A model generated the notes under the pieces. That model was not told where the DNA came from. It was given only the letters and a program-made list of their open reading frames with translations, and ran no database searches. From Planctomycetota bacterium (GTDB lineage: Bacteria > Planctomycetota > J058 > JAJDCQ01): 35,895 bases of DNA. Each line of letters begins with the position of its first letter. Positions within the stretch are counted from its first letter, which is position 1. Position numbers and translations under genes: made by a program. The stretch spans positions 1 to 35,895 of the forward strand of contig JAJDCQ010000122.1 of the NCBI GenBank assembly GCA_029260755.1, written 5' to 3'. Of this stretch, positions 24,419-33,436 are shown one piece after another.

Positions 24419-24620
24419 CGGCCGACCGCGATCTCTCCGGATCGACGACGCCTCGTGACCGCGAGACATCGTCGACGCAGAGCCTCAACCGACGACGAGC
24501 CCACCACTTGATGCGGTGACGTTCCGGATGGCACGCCGGCTGCGTATCGGGTCTCCGGCGCTCGAAGACGAGCGACGACGAACACCACGACCCCGAAGGA
24601 AGAAACGCCGGAGAGACACC

Positions 24621-25172
24621 ATGTCCCGCATCCATCAGATCGACACCACCACCGCGCAGGGCGAGGCCCGAGAGCTTCTCGGCCAGGTCGAGCAGGCGCT
24701 CGGCGGCGTCCCCAACTTCACGCAGGTCCTCGCGAACTCGCCGGGCACCCTCGCGGGCGTCCTCGGGCTGCTCGGCGGCCTCGGCCGCGGCCGGCTCGAG
24801 CCGAAGACCCGTGAGCGGATCGCCCTCGCGATCGCCGAGGGCAACGGGTGCCAGTACTGCGTCTCGGCGCACACGGCGCTCGCCGAGCAGACCGGGCTCG
24901 ACACCGACGAGATCACCGCGGCCCGACGAGGCGAGTCGGCCGACCCCAAGGCGGACGCAGCCGTCAAGCTGGCCCTCTCGATCAACGAGAACCGCGGCGA
25001 GATCGCCCCGTGGGAGATCCACGACGCCCGCGCCGCGGGGCTCGACGATGCCGAGCTCGTCGAGGTGATCGGCCACGTCGCCCTGAACGCGTTCACGAAC
25101 TACCTGGCCAAGAGCGTGCGGGTCGAGGTCGACTTCCCCGAGGTCGAGCTCCTCGCGAAGACGGGCGCCTGA
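24621..25172 (+). CDS. AhpD-like alkylhydroperoxidase / carboxymuconolactone decarboxylase family protein
   Basis: The 183-aa all-helical product belongs to the AhpD/CMD superfamily. It has the redox motif GNGCQYCVSAHT, that is C-x-x-C followed by the conserved His three residues later, and the usual surrounding segments (VPNFTQVLANSPGTL, KTRERIALAIAEGN, HVALNAFTNYLAKSV). Family members reduce organic peroxides or act as thiol-disulfide partners; the exact substrate cannot be read. The ATG at 24621 follows GGAGAG. The next gene starts 88 bases downstream on the same strand and may be co-transcribed. Without a signal peptide, it should act in the cytoplasm. Confidence 0.93.
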   Translation: MSRIHQIDTTTAQGEARELLGQVEQALGGVPNFTQVLANSPGTLAGVLGLLGGLGRGRLEPKTRERIALAIAEGNGCQYCVSAHTALAEQTGLDTDEITAARRGESADPKADAAVKLALSINENRGEIAPWEIHDARAAGLDDAELVEVIGHVALNAFTNYLAKSVRVEVDFPEVELLAKTGA

Positions 25173-25260
25173 CCGGGCGAGGGGCGCGTCCGCGTCGGAC
25201 GATGCGGCCGCGCCCCCTTCTCGAGTCTCGACCCTCGCCGGCCCGACACGGGAGCCAACA

Positions 25261-25833
25261 ATGACCCGACGACGCTTCCCCGAAATCACGTTCACCGAGT
25301 CCGTGAGAGCCGCTCAGAGCCACTACGGAACGCGCGCGTCCGCGCAGCGCCTGGCGGACTCGCCCTTCGATGACGGCCGCCTCTCCGAGCGCGAGCGCGA
25401 GTTCATCGCGGCCCGCGACAGCTTCTACGTCGCGAGCGTGCTCGAGAACGGCTGGCCCTACCTCCAGCACCGCGGCGGACCGGCGGGGTTCCTGAAGGTG
25501 ATCGACGCGCGCACCATCGCGTTCGCCGACTACAAGGGCAACGGCCAGCTCCAGACGACCGGCACCGTCGCGCACGACGACCGGGTCGCCCTCTTCCTCA
25601 TGGACTACCCCGACCGCCGACGACTGAAGCTGCTCGCCCGAGCGACCGTTCACGACGCCGACGAGGCGCCCGAGCTCGCCCGGACGGTCCACGACCGCGG
25701 CTACCAGGCGAAGGTCGAGCGCGTCTTCGTGCTGACGGTCGAGGCGTTCGACTGGAACTGCCCCCAGCACATCACGCCGCGCTACAGCGGGGCGGAGCTC
25801 GCCGCGCTCGGGGTCGAGATCGGCTCCTCGTAG
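25261..25833 (+). CDS. Pyridoxamine 5'-phosphate oxidase-like flavin-binding protein
   Basis: The 190-aa product has the split-barrel FMN-binding fold of the pyridoxamine-phosphate-oxidase-like superfamily: REFIAARDSFYVASV, a GWPYLQHRGGP segment, FADYKGNGQLQTTG in the cofactor-binding region, and VALFLMDYPDRRRLKLL. It is the subgroup often annotated 'pyridoxamine 5'-phosphate oxidase family protein', not the vitamin B6 enzyme PdxH. The ATG at 25261 has GGGAG eight bases upstream. Its neighbour is an AhpD-like peroxidase, and together they suggest a small redox or detoxification unit, which is inference. Reaction and substrate are unknown. Confidence 0.88.
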   Translation: MTRRRFPEITFTESVRAAQSHYGTRASAQRLADSPFDDGRLSEREREFIAARDSFYVASVLENGWPYLQHRGGPAGFLKVIDARTIAFADYKGNGQLQTTGTVAHDDRVALFLMDYPDRRRLKLLARATVHDADEAPELARTVHDRGYQAKVERVFVLTVEAFDWNCPQHITPRYSGAELAALGVEIGSS

Positions 25834-25846
25834 CCACCATCGTTCG

Positions 25847-25875
25847 TTGACGTCGCGACCGCGCGACGGTCTCAT
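25847..25875 (+). promoter_or_regulatory. Sigma70-type promoter for the DUF1570-like gene
   Basis: TTGACG (25847-25852), a 17-base spacer and TCTCAT (25870-25875) lie just before the ATG at 25900. The -35 matches the consensus at five of six positions and the -10 at four of six. Confidence 0.5.
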
Positions 25876-25899
25876 CGGAGCGGAAGCGAGATCCGATCG

Positions 25900-27129
25900 A
25901 TGAGTCGACGAGCGAAGCGAGCCGCCCTCGTCCTGGCCGTGGTCCTCTCGATCGCGGCGGCCGCGCCGGGACCCCAGGACGAGGCGTCGACCGAGCACTA
26001 CCGCGTCCTTGCCGAGGGGCCGCTCGATCCGGTCGAGGTCGGTCGGCTGCTCGAAGCGCTCCACCGACGCCTCGCCAGGCGCTATCGACGCGCCCCGACC
26101 GGCTCGCTCGCGGTCTCGATCTACGCGACCCGCGACCGGTGGGCGGCTGCCCTCCGAGCCGACGGCGAGCCGATCCCGGCGAAGGGCGGCGGCTACTACT
26201 CGCCGAAGACGAAGAAGGCCTACCTCTACGTCCAGCCGTCGGTGCACTACACCCGCCAGCTCATCCTCCACGAGGCGACCCACCAGTTCCACTTCCTCGT
26301 GGCGACGAGGAACACCGCCCCCAGGGCCTCGTGGTACACCGAGGGCGTCGCCGAGCTCCACGCGATGCACACCTGGGACGGGACGACGCTCCGCGGCGGC
26401 GTCGTCCCGCCGATCTCGCTCGAGGACTACCCCGGCCAGGCGCTCGACCAGGTCGCCGCCCTCGAGGCCGACCCCGTCGGCGTGCTCGGGGGCAAGGTGG
26501 CGATCGAGCGACCGCTCGCCTGGGCGATCGTCCGCTACCTCGAGACGAAGCATCGAAAGAGGTTCGCAGCGCTCGCCGCGGCGCTCGACCGCGGCGCCGC
26601 GCCGCTCGACGCGTGGCGAAAGGCGTTCGGCGGCCCGCCCGGCCGGGACCTCGGCGAGGCGGTGCGGAAGGCGATCCTCGCCGAGCCGCAGCCCTGGCGC
26701 TCGGTCTGGACGGAGTGGCGGCCGCACGGGCCGGACGCGATCGAGGGGAGCTCGAAGACGATCGCGCTCGCCGTCCTCGCCGAGGATCGCTCGGAGCTCG
26801 AGGTCGAGATCATCCCGCGGTCGGACGACGGAGCGTTCAAGGCCGGCGTCGTCTTCGGCTTCCGATCCGACGCCGAGTTCCACTTCGTCGAGCTTCGCGC
26901 CGACGGCTCGTGCCGGATCCTGAAGCGCGCCGCGGCCCGATGGGAGACGCTCCACCGGGCGGACGCGCCCGCGGCCGACGGCGCGACCCCCACGCTCTCG
27001 CTCGCGCGAGAGGGCGAGGCGGTGACGGTGACCGTCAACGGAACCGAGCTCGGGCGATGGACGAGCGCCGGCGCGCTCGGGGTGGCCGCCGACGCCTGTC
27101 CGGTCCGGTTCGAGGTCCGTCGGCGCTGA
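25900..27129 (+). CDS. Secreted DUF1570-like zinc peptidase with C-terminal beta-sandwich
   Basis: The 409-aa product starts with a signal peptide (basic MSRRAKRAA, then a hydrophobic core, with cleavage likely near AAA-PG, about residue 22). A gluzincin-type site follows: HEATHQ with H124, E125 and H128, and a downstream third-ligand helix YTEGVAELHAM with E148 or E152. The HEATHQ form is typical of DUF1570 proteins, which are common in planctomycetes. Residues about 285-409 resemble a concanavalin-like (LamG/DUF1080-type) sandwich, as in GVVFGFRSDAEFHFVEL and VTVTVNGTELGRW, which usually binds glycans. So it is probably an extracytoplasmic metallopeptidase with a binding module. Peptidase activity of DUF1570 is predicted, not proven. 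A promoter sits directly upstream, so it is likely its own unit. Confidence 0.85.
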   Translation: MSRRAKRAALVLAVVLSIAAAAPGPQDEASTEHYRVLAEGPLDPVEVGRLLEALHRRLARRYRRAPTGSLAVSIYATRDRWAAALRADGEPIPAKGGGYYSPKTKKAYLYVQPSVHYTRQLILHEATHQFHFLVATRNTAPRASWYTEGVAELHAMHTWDGTTLRGGVVPPISLEDYPGQALDQVAALEADPVGVLGGKVAIERPLAWAIVRYLETKHRKRFAALAAALDRGAAPLDAWRKAFGGPPGRDLGEAVRKAILAEPQPWRSVWTEWRPHGPDAIEGSSKTIALAVLAEDRSELEVEIIPRSDDGAFKAGVVFGFRSDAEFHFVELRADGSCRILKRAAARWETLHRADAPAADGATPTLSLAREGEAVTVTVNGTELGRWTSAGALGVAADACPVRFEVRRR

Positions 27130-27187
27130 GGCCGACCGGCCCTCGCCCGCCGCGCGCCGATCGACGAGCTCCGCCCGTGGGGGCGGG

Positions 27188-27216
27188 TTGCGGCTCCTCG
27201 GCGCACCGAAGATACT
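27188..27216 (+). promoter_or_regulatory. Sigma70-type promoter of the kinase operon
   Basis: TTGCGG (27188-27193), exactly 17 bases, then GATACT (27211-27216), 42 bases before the ATG at 27259. The bases after the -10, GATACTCTAGGCG, resemble those before the second tandem kinase (TATACTCTGGGCG at 4807). This is the best promoter-like match in the window. Confidence 0.55.
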
Positions 27217-27258
27217 CTAGGCGCGGTCCCCACTCCCGAGGGATCGACGCGGGTCGCC

Positions 27259-29052
27259 ATGCCGATCACCGTCAACTGTAGCTGTGGCAAGAGATTCCTC
27301 GTCCCCGACCGCTTCGCCGGGAGGACGGGTCCCTGCTCGGGGTGCGAGGCCGAGCTCTCGGTGCCCGACGAGATCGACGACGACGAGGCGTCGGTCGGCG
27401 ACGCCTCGAGCGCGCAGCTCCTCGCCCTCATGGCCGAGGCCGAGGCCGCCGAGGCCTCCGCGGACGGAGCCGCGGGAGAGGACGAGCCCGTCCTCTTCTT
27501 CGAACCGACGCGGTTCATAGCCCCCCTGCCAGCCCGCGATCCCGCCCTCGCGGAGGCCGGCGCGGTCGTGATCGATCGCCGCCGCCTCGCCGAGCCCGAG
27601 CCCGAGCCCAAGCCCGAAGCGAGCGACGTCGGAGGGGCCGAGGCCGACGCGTCATCGGCGCTCGTGCTCGCGGATCTCGAGACCGGGGAGCCGGCGAGCC
27701 CGGAGGGAGACGCCGACGCGCCGGCCCTCGAGCCCGAGCCGAGCTCCGCGCCCGACTCGGAGTCCTCCTCCGACTCGGAGCCCACTCCCGAGTCGAAGCC
27801 CGAGTCGAAGCCCGGGTCGAAGCCCGGGTCGGACCCGGAGTCGGCGTCCGACGACCCCGTCGCGGCGCGCGTGGCAATGTGGAAGTCTGGCGCCCGGGGC
27901 GGCGCGAAGAAGGCGCACGCCGCCAGGCCTCCCGCCGACGCCGTGAAGGCCGCGCCGCTGCCCGCGGCGACCAAGAGCGCCAGCGACTCGGAGCGGCGAA
28001 GGTCGGCGGGACCGAAGCAGGTCACGATCGGGAACACGATCGGCGGCTACGAGGTGAAGGAGCGGCTCGGCGAGACGCGAAGCGCCGTCTTCCTCGCGAA
28101 GGCGCCCGATGGCGGCGAGGTCGCCCTCAAGATCCTCCCGCGCTCGGTCATCGTCGCGTCGCCGACGGTCGGCAAGCGCTTCCTCCGGGCCGCGCGCTCG
28201 CTCTTCCGCCTGCGCCACGAGAACGTCGCCGCCTACCTCGACGCCGGCGAAGAGCTCGGCAACTACTGGGTCGCCATGGAGCGGTTCGAGGGGCGGTCAC
28301 TCAAGGATCTCCTCGGAGACGCGGGCGGCAAGCTCGGAGAGAGCCAGGTGCTCTCGATCGCGAAGGGGATCGCCGCCGGCCTCGGCGCGCTCCACGGCGC
28401 GAGCCTGATTCACCGCAACCTCAAGCCCGAGCACGTCCTCGTCGGACCGGGCGGCGAGGTGAAGCTCATCGGCCTCGGCCTCGTCCGTGGCGAGTCGGGC
28501 GACGGCGCGGGCGACCTGACCGTCATCGGGACGGTCGTCGGCACACCCGAGTACCTCAGCCCCGAGCAAGCGCGCGTCGATCCCGACCTCGACGGCCGCG
28601 CCGACCTCTACAGCCTCGGCGCGATGATCTTCGAGATGCTGACCGGCGCCGTCCCCTACCCGCGCGAGCCGGGTCCCTTCGTCCGCACGATGATGCGGAT
28701 CGTGAGCGACCCGATCCCCGACGTCGCGCAGCGCGGGGTGGAGGTGAGCGCCCCGACGGCGGCGGTCGTGACCAGGCTGCTCGCGAAGAGCCCAGGCGAG
28801 CGCTACCAGACCGCGGGCGAGCTCGTGAAAGCGCTCGACGAGCTGCAGCGATCGCGCCCCGCCGCGCCCGGCGCCGAGGCGGGCGCGGCGACGCCCCGGA
28901 GGAGAGCCTCCGACGCGAGCCAGACGACCGACGCCGACGCCCAGGCGGCGCTCCTGCGCACCGTTCTGATCGCCGTCGCCGCGCTCGGCGTCGTCGTGGT
29001 CGTCCTCGTGATCGTCCTCGTCGTGGTGCTCCTGACCCTCGTCCGTTCGTGA
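27259..29052 (+). CDS. Zinc-ribbon pseudokinase with C-terminal membrane anchor
   Basis: The 597-aa product begins with a zinc ribbon (C7-x-C9-G, C26-x2-C29). A Glu/Pro/Ser/Ala-rich disordered stretch (about 35-250) includes EPEPEPKPE and ESKPESKPGSKPGS runs. The kinase fold runs from about 260 to 535 but is catalytically broken. K291 of VALK is kept. The Gly-rich loop is reduced to LGETRSAVF. HRD is H385-R386-N387 in HRNLKPEH, so the catalytic Asp is Asn. DFG is replaced by G405-L-G in LIGLGLV, so the metal-binding Asp is lost. SPEQ replaces APE. A last membrane helix (about 573-595) anchors it, with kinase fold and zinc ribbon in the cytoplasm. It is first in a three-gene operon with two intact kinases, 34 bases before the next, so a regulatory or scaffold role is likely. 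Confidence 0.9.
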   Translation: MPITVNCSCGKRFLVPDRFAGRTGPCSGCEAELSVPDEIDDDEASVGDASSAQLLALMAEAEAAEASADGAAGEDEPVLFFEPTRFIAPLPARDPALAEAGAVVIDRRRLAEPEPEPKPEASDVGGAEADASSALVLADLETGEPASPEGDADAPALEPEPSSAPDSESSSDSEPTPESKPESKPGSKPGSDPESASDDPVAARVAMWKSGARGGAKKAHAARPPADAVKAAPLPAATKSASDSERRRSAGPKQVTIGNTIGGYEVKERLGETRSAVFLAKAPDGGEVALKILPRSVIVASPTVGKRFLRAARSLFRLRHENVAAYLDAGEELGNYWVAMERFEGRSLKDLLGDAGGKLGESQVLSIAKGIAAGLGALHGASLIHRNLKPEHVLVGPGGEVKLIGLGLVRGESGDGAGDLTVIGTVVGTPEYLSPEQARVDPDLDGRADLYSLGAMIFEMLTGAVPYPREPGPFVRTMMRIVSDPIPDVAQRGVEVSAPTAAVVTRLLAKSPGERYQTAGELVKALDELQRSRPAAPGAEAGAATPRRRASDASQTTDADAQAALLRTVLIAVAALGVVVVVLVIVLVVVLLTLVRS

Positions 29053-29086
29053 GCGCGGTCGCCGATCCGATCGGGGCGACGACGCG

Positions 29087-32000
29087 ATGAGCGGTCACGC
29101 CGCCCCGATCCCCGAGGGCCTCGCCGCGGCGCTCGCCGACCCGAGCCGCCGCGTCGGCCGCTACGTCCTCATCTCGGAGCTCGGCCGGGGCGGGATGGGC
29201 GTCGTCTACCGCGCCTGGGATCCCTCGCTGCGCCGCGCGCTGGCGGTCAAGATGCTGACGGCCTCACGCACCGGCAGCGACCCGGCGTCGACGCCCGGCG
29301 GATCGGCCTCCGCCGCGGCGTTCGCCCGGTTCGAGCGCGAGGCCCGCGCGGCGAGTCGCCTGCGCCACCCCGCGATCGTCGGCGTCCACGACGTCGGTCT
29401 CGACGCCGCCGGCCGGCCGTTCATCGCGATGGACCTCGTCGACGGCGAGTGCCTCGAGACGCGACTCACCCGCGAACCGCCGGCGCCGACCGTGCTCGCC
29501 GCCATCCTCGCGACGGTCGCCCGCGCCCTCGCCCACGCCCACGACCTGGGGATCGTCCATCGCGACGTGAAGCCCGAGAACATCCTCCTCGACCGGGAGG
29601 GGCGGCCGTTCCTCGTCGACTTCGGCCTCGCCCGGGAGGTCGAAGGCGGAGAGGACGGCGAGGTCGCGGCGCTGACCGCCACCGGGCAGGTCGTCGGCAC
29701 GCCCGCCTTCCTCGCCCCCGAGCAGGCGCGCGGCGACCGCGCGGCGATCGGCCCCGGCGTCGACCTCTGGGCCGTCGGCGCCGTTCTCTACCGCGCCGTC
29801 GCCGGCCGGCCGCCGTTCCGCGGATCGACCCTCGCCGAGGTGCTCCGCGCCGTCCTCTTCGATGAGCCCGACTCCCCACGCGTGGAGAACGCCGACCTCC
29901 ACCCCGACCTCGAGACGATCACCCTCCGCTGCCTCCAGAAGGACCCCGCCCGGCGGTATCCGACCGCCCGGGCGCTCGCCGACGACCTCGAGCGGTTCGC
30001 CCGCGGCGAGGTCATCGCGGCCCGTCCGGTCGGGCGGCGCGAACGGATCGGACGGTGGGCGCGAACGAACCGGCTCGTGGCCGGCCTGCTCTGCACCGCC
30101 GCGGCCGCCGCGGTCGCCGGCCTGAGCACGGCCGGCGTCGTCGTCCTGCGGACGCGCCGCGAGGTGGCCGCGGCGCACGAGGCCCTCGCCGAGCGCGCCC
30201 TCGCCGACGCCCGGACGGCCCGGGTGGCGCTCGACGTCGTCCGCGGGCCGGGATCGGCCGGGCGCACGAGCGCCGCGACCGACGAGCGCCTCGCCGTCGG
30301 GCTCCGCGCCTACTACGCCTCGGCGACCGCCGACGCCCTCCTCGGCGACGACGCCCGAGCCCGCGCCGGCGCCCTCGAGGCCTCGCTCGCCTACGCCGAG
30401 GTGGCGGCGGGCGCCGAGCAGTGGGCGATCGCCGAGACGGTCCTCGAGCGGGCGCGCGACCGCGTCGTCGACGACGACGCCGCCGGCGCCGTCGACGAGG
30501 CGACCGCCGCGCTCCGCCGCGCGAGGATGGCCGGGGACGAGGACGCGCGCCGCGAGGTCGAGGAGGTCATCGCCGCGGTCCTCTCGGGCGAGGTCGCCGG
30601 GCGGATCCGTGGAGAGGACCGCGCCGTCCTCGCCCTCGTGAGGCGGAGCTCGCCCGCGACGGTCGCGCGCCTCGTCGCCCTCCTCGACGGGATCACCGAC
30701 GACCTCCTCGCCGCGACCCGCGAGACCTACGCCTGGGCGGGCGCGCCACGGCCCGACGACCCGGCCGGCGCCGCCGCGATCGAGGGGCTCCAGGAGGCGG
30801 TCGAGCGCTGGCTCACCGGCGATCACCTCGACGAGGCCGACGACGACCGACTCCACCAGGCCCGCCAGCGGATGGAGGAGCGGACCGTCGCCGCCCGCGC
30901 CCGGGGCGAGCCGACGACGGCGCCGCGGTCGAGCCTCATCGTCGAGGCCGCCCAGCGCGAGCGCGTCGGCGAGCCGCGCTGGGCGCTCGCGCGGGTCATC
31001 GCGCGCGCCCTCGGACGCGTCGGGCTCCGGGAGGAGGCCGTCGCCGCGCTCGGCCGTCACTTCCGCGCTCACCAGGCGTTCGTCCAGGCCGAGGAGGCGG
31101 CGATCGCCCTGTGGCGTCTCGGCGGCGAGGAGGCCGAGCGGCTCCTGATGATCGGGAGCTCCAAGAACGGCTCGCTCGGCCGGCGCTACTACTCACGCCT
31201 CGACACCTGCCTGCGGCGCAAGGACCGGACGTTCGGCAGGCCGCTCCTCGGCGAGTCGGCCCGCGACCACCTCCTCGTCGGGCTCGCCTGCTTCGATGCC
31301 GGCGACTACGCCGGCGAGGTCGAGAGCCTCGACCGGGCCGTCGAGCTCGCCCCCGACGACATCCGGATCCGGCAGGCGCGCGCGTTCGCCCGGTACTGGC
31401 ACGGCCGGTGGGACGGCGCCTACGAGGACATCGACCTCGTCATCGAGCGCCGGCCCGATCGGTCGTCCGCCTTCTCCCTGCGCGCGATCATGCGCAGCCG
31501 TCAGGTCGAGAACAAGACGATGCGCGAGGGAGAGACACCGGCTGGCCTGCTCGATGGAGCCCTCTCCGACGTCGCCCGGGCCCTCGAGCTCGATCCGCGC
31601 AACGCCAGCGCATGGAGCACCCTGGGGAGGATCCTCCTCCTCGGCAAGCCGCCGGTGTGGTCGCTCGATGCGCTCCACGCCTTCGACGTGTCGCTCGAGC
31701 TCCGGCCCGACGCGCCGCTCGTTCGCTCGAACCGGGCGGACCTCTTCACGAGGCTCGGCGACGCGGACCGCGCGATCGAGGACCACGCCGCGGCGATCGC
31801 GCTCTCGCCGTACCAGGGCTACTTCTACCGCCGCCGGATCCCGCTCCTGCTACGGCGCCGGACCGACGCGGACCTGCGCACCGCCCTCGACGACCTCGCC
31901 CGGCTGGCCGCGTTCGAGCCGAACGACCGCTGGGTCTGGAGCGAGCGCCTGGTGGCCCACTGGTACCTCGAGGACTACGTCTCGGCCCGCGCCGACGCCG

Positions 32001-33436
32001 AGCGCGGCCTCGCGATCGACCCGAAGTGGGACCAGGGGCACCGCAACCTGTCGCTGATCCTCGAGAAGCTCGGCGACATCGCCGGCGCCGCCGCGGCGCA
32101 GGGCGAGGCGGTCGCCCTGAAGCCGAAGGACATCGGCTGGATCGCGCGCCTCGCCGAGCTCCGCCAGCGGATCGGGGACCACGACGGAGCCGCCGACGCC
32201 TACGGGCAGTGGATCGCCCTCGAGCCGAGGAGCCTCGAGGCGGTGTCCGGCCGCGGCGTCTGTCGCCGCGACGCCGGCCGGCCCGCCGAGGCGCTCGCCG
32301 ACCTCGACCGGGCGGCCGCGCTCGCCCCGACCGACCCGGACATTCTCGTCGCTCGCGCCGGGGTCCGGCAGGCCCTGGGCGACGCCGAAGGCGCGGAGGC
32401 CGACCTCGACCTCGCCATCGCGAAGAACCCGCGGTCGGCCGCCGCGCTCCGCGGTCGCGCCCGCGCGCGGACCGGGCGCGGGGATCTCCCGGGCGCGCTC
32501 GCCGATGCCCGGCGAGCGTCCCAGCTCGAGGCGAGCTCGGCCTCGTGGTTCCTCCTCGCCCGAATTCACGACCTGCGCGGAGAGCAGGAGGCGGCCGAGG
32601 CGGCGATCCGGAAGGCCCGGGCGGACGCGCCCGACGACTGCGAGGTCCTCCACCGGAGCGCGCAGGAGCGCTCGAGCCACGGCGACGACGCGGGCGCCCT
32701 CGTCGAGCTCACCCGCGCGATCAAGCTCCATCCGAACGGGACGCACCACCGGGTCGTCCGGGCGCGCGTCCTCGCCCGCCTCGGCGAGGACGAGGCCGCC
32801 CGGGCCGACCTCGACCGGGCGATCGCCCGGGCGCCCGAGTCGCAGGCGCTCCTGGCAGAGCGGGCGATCTTCCGCGCGCGCGCCGGCGACCTCGCCGGCG
32901 CCGAGGCCGACTACACCCGCATCGTCGAGGCCGCCGGCACCGACGGCGTCGATGCGGAGGCGCTCGCCGATCGAGGCTGGATGCGCGCCCTCCTCGGGTT
33001 CGCCGACGACGCCCGCGCCGACCTCGACGCGGCGCTCGAGCGGGATCCGAAGAGCGTCCCGGCGTGGACGATCCGGGCGCGGATGCGGCTGCGCGAGCGC
33101 GACCTGGACGGCGCCGCGGCGGACGCCGAACGAGCGCTCGCGCTCGACCGGGACGCGGCCGACGCCCTCGCGGTCCTCGGTCACGTCGCCCTCGCCCGCG
33201 CCGACCGCCGCGATGCCCGAGGCCGGTTCGTGCGGTGCCTCGTCATCGATCCCGCACACGCGGGGGGCCTGCGCGGTCGCGGTCTCGTCCGCCTCGCCGA
33301 GGGCGACCTCGCCGGGGCGATCGACGACCTCGACCGCTTCGTCGAGGGCGCCGAGCCCTTCGATCCCGAGCTGCCGCCGACCCGCGCGCAGCTCGCCGAG
33401 CTCCGGAAGCGGGCCGGCCGGGGGGAGGAGCGATGA
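29087..33436 (+). CDS. Transmembrane Ser/Thr kinase with HEAT-like module and long TPR array
   Basis: The 1,449-aa product has an intact kinase domain (about 24-300): LGRGGMGVVYRAWD, K55, HRDVKPEN with D160, DFG at D178, and APEQ. A membrane helix lies at about 328-353. The next 370 residues are a helical, HEAT-like module matching the full extracytoplasmic part of the following kinase (for example the AEQWAIAETVL segment against AEQWSVAVSAL). From about 728 to 1440 there are a dozen or more TPR units, visible through repeats such as ALADLDRAAALAPTDPD and ARADLDRAIARAPESQ. The TPRs should lie outside the cytoplasm, as peptide- or protein-binding sensors. The stop overlaps the start of the next kinase gene by four bases. 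Ligand and substrates are unknown. Confidence 0.94.
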   Translation: MSGHAAPIPEGLAAALADPSRRVGRYVLISELGRGGMGVVYRAWDPSLRRALAVKMLTASRTGSDPASTPGGSASAAAFARFEREARAASRLRHPAIVGVHDVGLDAAGRPFIAMDLVDGECLETRLTREPPAPTVLAAILATVARALAHAHDLGIVHRDVKPENILLDREGRPFLVDFGLAREVEGGEDGEVAALTATGQVVGTPAFLAPEQARGDRAAIGPGVDLWAVGAVLYRAVAGRPPFRGSTLAEVLRAVLFDEPDSPRVENADLHPDLETITLRCLQKDPARRYPTARALADDLERFARGEVIAARPVGRRERIGRWARTNRLVAGLLCTAAAAAVAGLSTAGVVVLRTRREVAAAHEALAERALADARTARVALDVVRGPGSAGRTSAATDERLAVGLRAYYASATADALLGDDARARAGALEASLAYAEVAAGAEQWAIAETVLERARDRVVDDDAAGAVDEATAALRRARMAGDEDARREVEEVIAAVLSGEVAGRIRGEDRAVLALVRRSSPATVARLVALLDGITDDLLAATRETYAWAGAPRPDDPAGAAAIEGLQEAVERWLTGDHLDEADDDRLHQARQRMEERTVAARARGEPTTAPRSSLIVEAAQRERVGEPRWALARVIARALGRVGLREEAVAALGRHFRAHQAFVQAEEAAIALWRLGGEEAERLLMIGSSKNGSLGRRYYSRLDTCLRRKDRTFGRPLLGESARDHLLVGLACFDAGDYAGEVESLDRAVELAPDDIRIRQARAFARYWHGRWDGAYEDIDLVIERRPDRSSAFSLRAIMRSRQVENKTMREGETPAGLLDGALSDVARALELDPRNASAWSTLGRILLLGKPPVWSLDALHAFDVSLELRPDAPLVRSNRADLFTRLGDADRAIEDHAAAIALSPYQGYFYRRRIPLLLRRRTDADLRTALDDLARLAAFEPNDRWVWSERLVAHWYLEDYVSARADAERGLAIDPKWDQGHRNLSLILEKLGDIAGAAAAQGEAVALKPKDIGWIARLAELRQRIGDHDGAADAYGQWIALEPRSLEAVSGRGVCRRDAGRPAEALADLDRAAALAPTDPDILVARAGVRQALGDAEGAEADLDLAIAKNPRSAAALRGRARARTGRGDLPGALADARRASQLEASSASWFLLARIHDLRGEQEAAEAAIRKARADAPDDCEVLHRSAQERSSHGDDAGALVELTRAIKLHPNGTHHRVVRARVLARLGEDEAARADLDRAIARAPESQALLAERAIFRARAGDLAGAEADYTRIVEAAGTDGVDAEALADRGWMRALLGFADDARADLDAALERDPKSVPAWTIRARMRLRERDLDGAAADAERALALDRDAADALAVLGHVALARADRRDARGRFVRCLVIDPAHAGGLRGRGLVRLAEGDLAGAIDDLDRFVEGAEPFDPELPPTRAQLAELRKRAGRGEER

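Noticed and set aside
20960..24469. 1,169-codon minus-strand open frame opposite the kinase-FGE gene
   Set aside because: Shadow frame: no motif, skewed composition, exact antisense to a recognisable multidomain protein.
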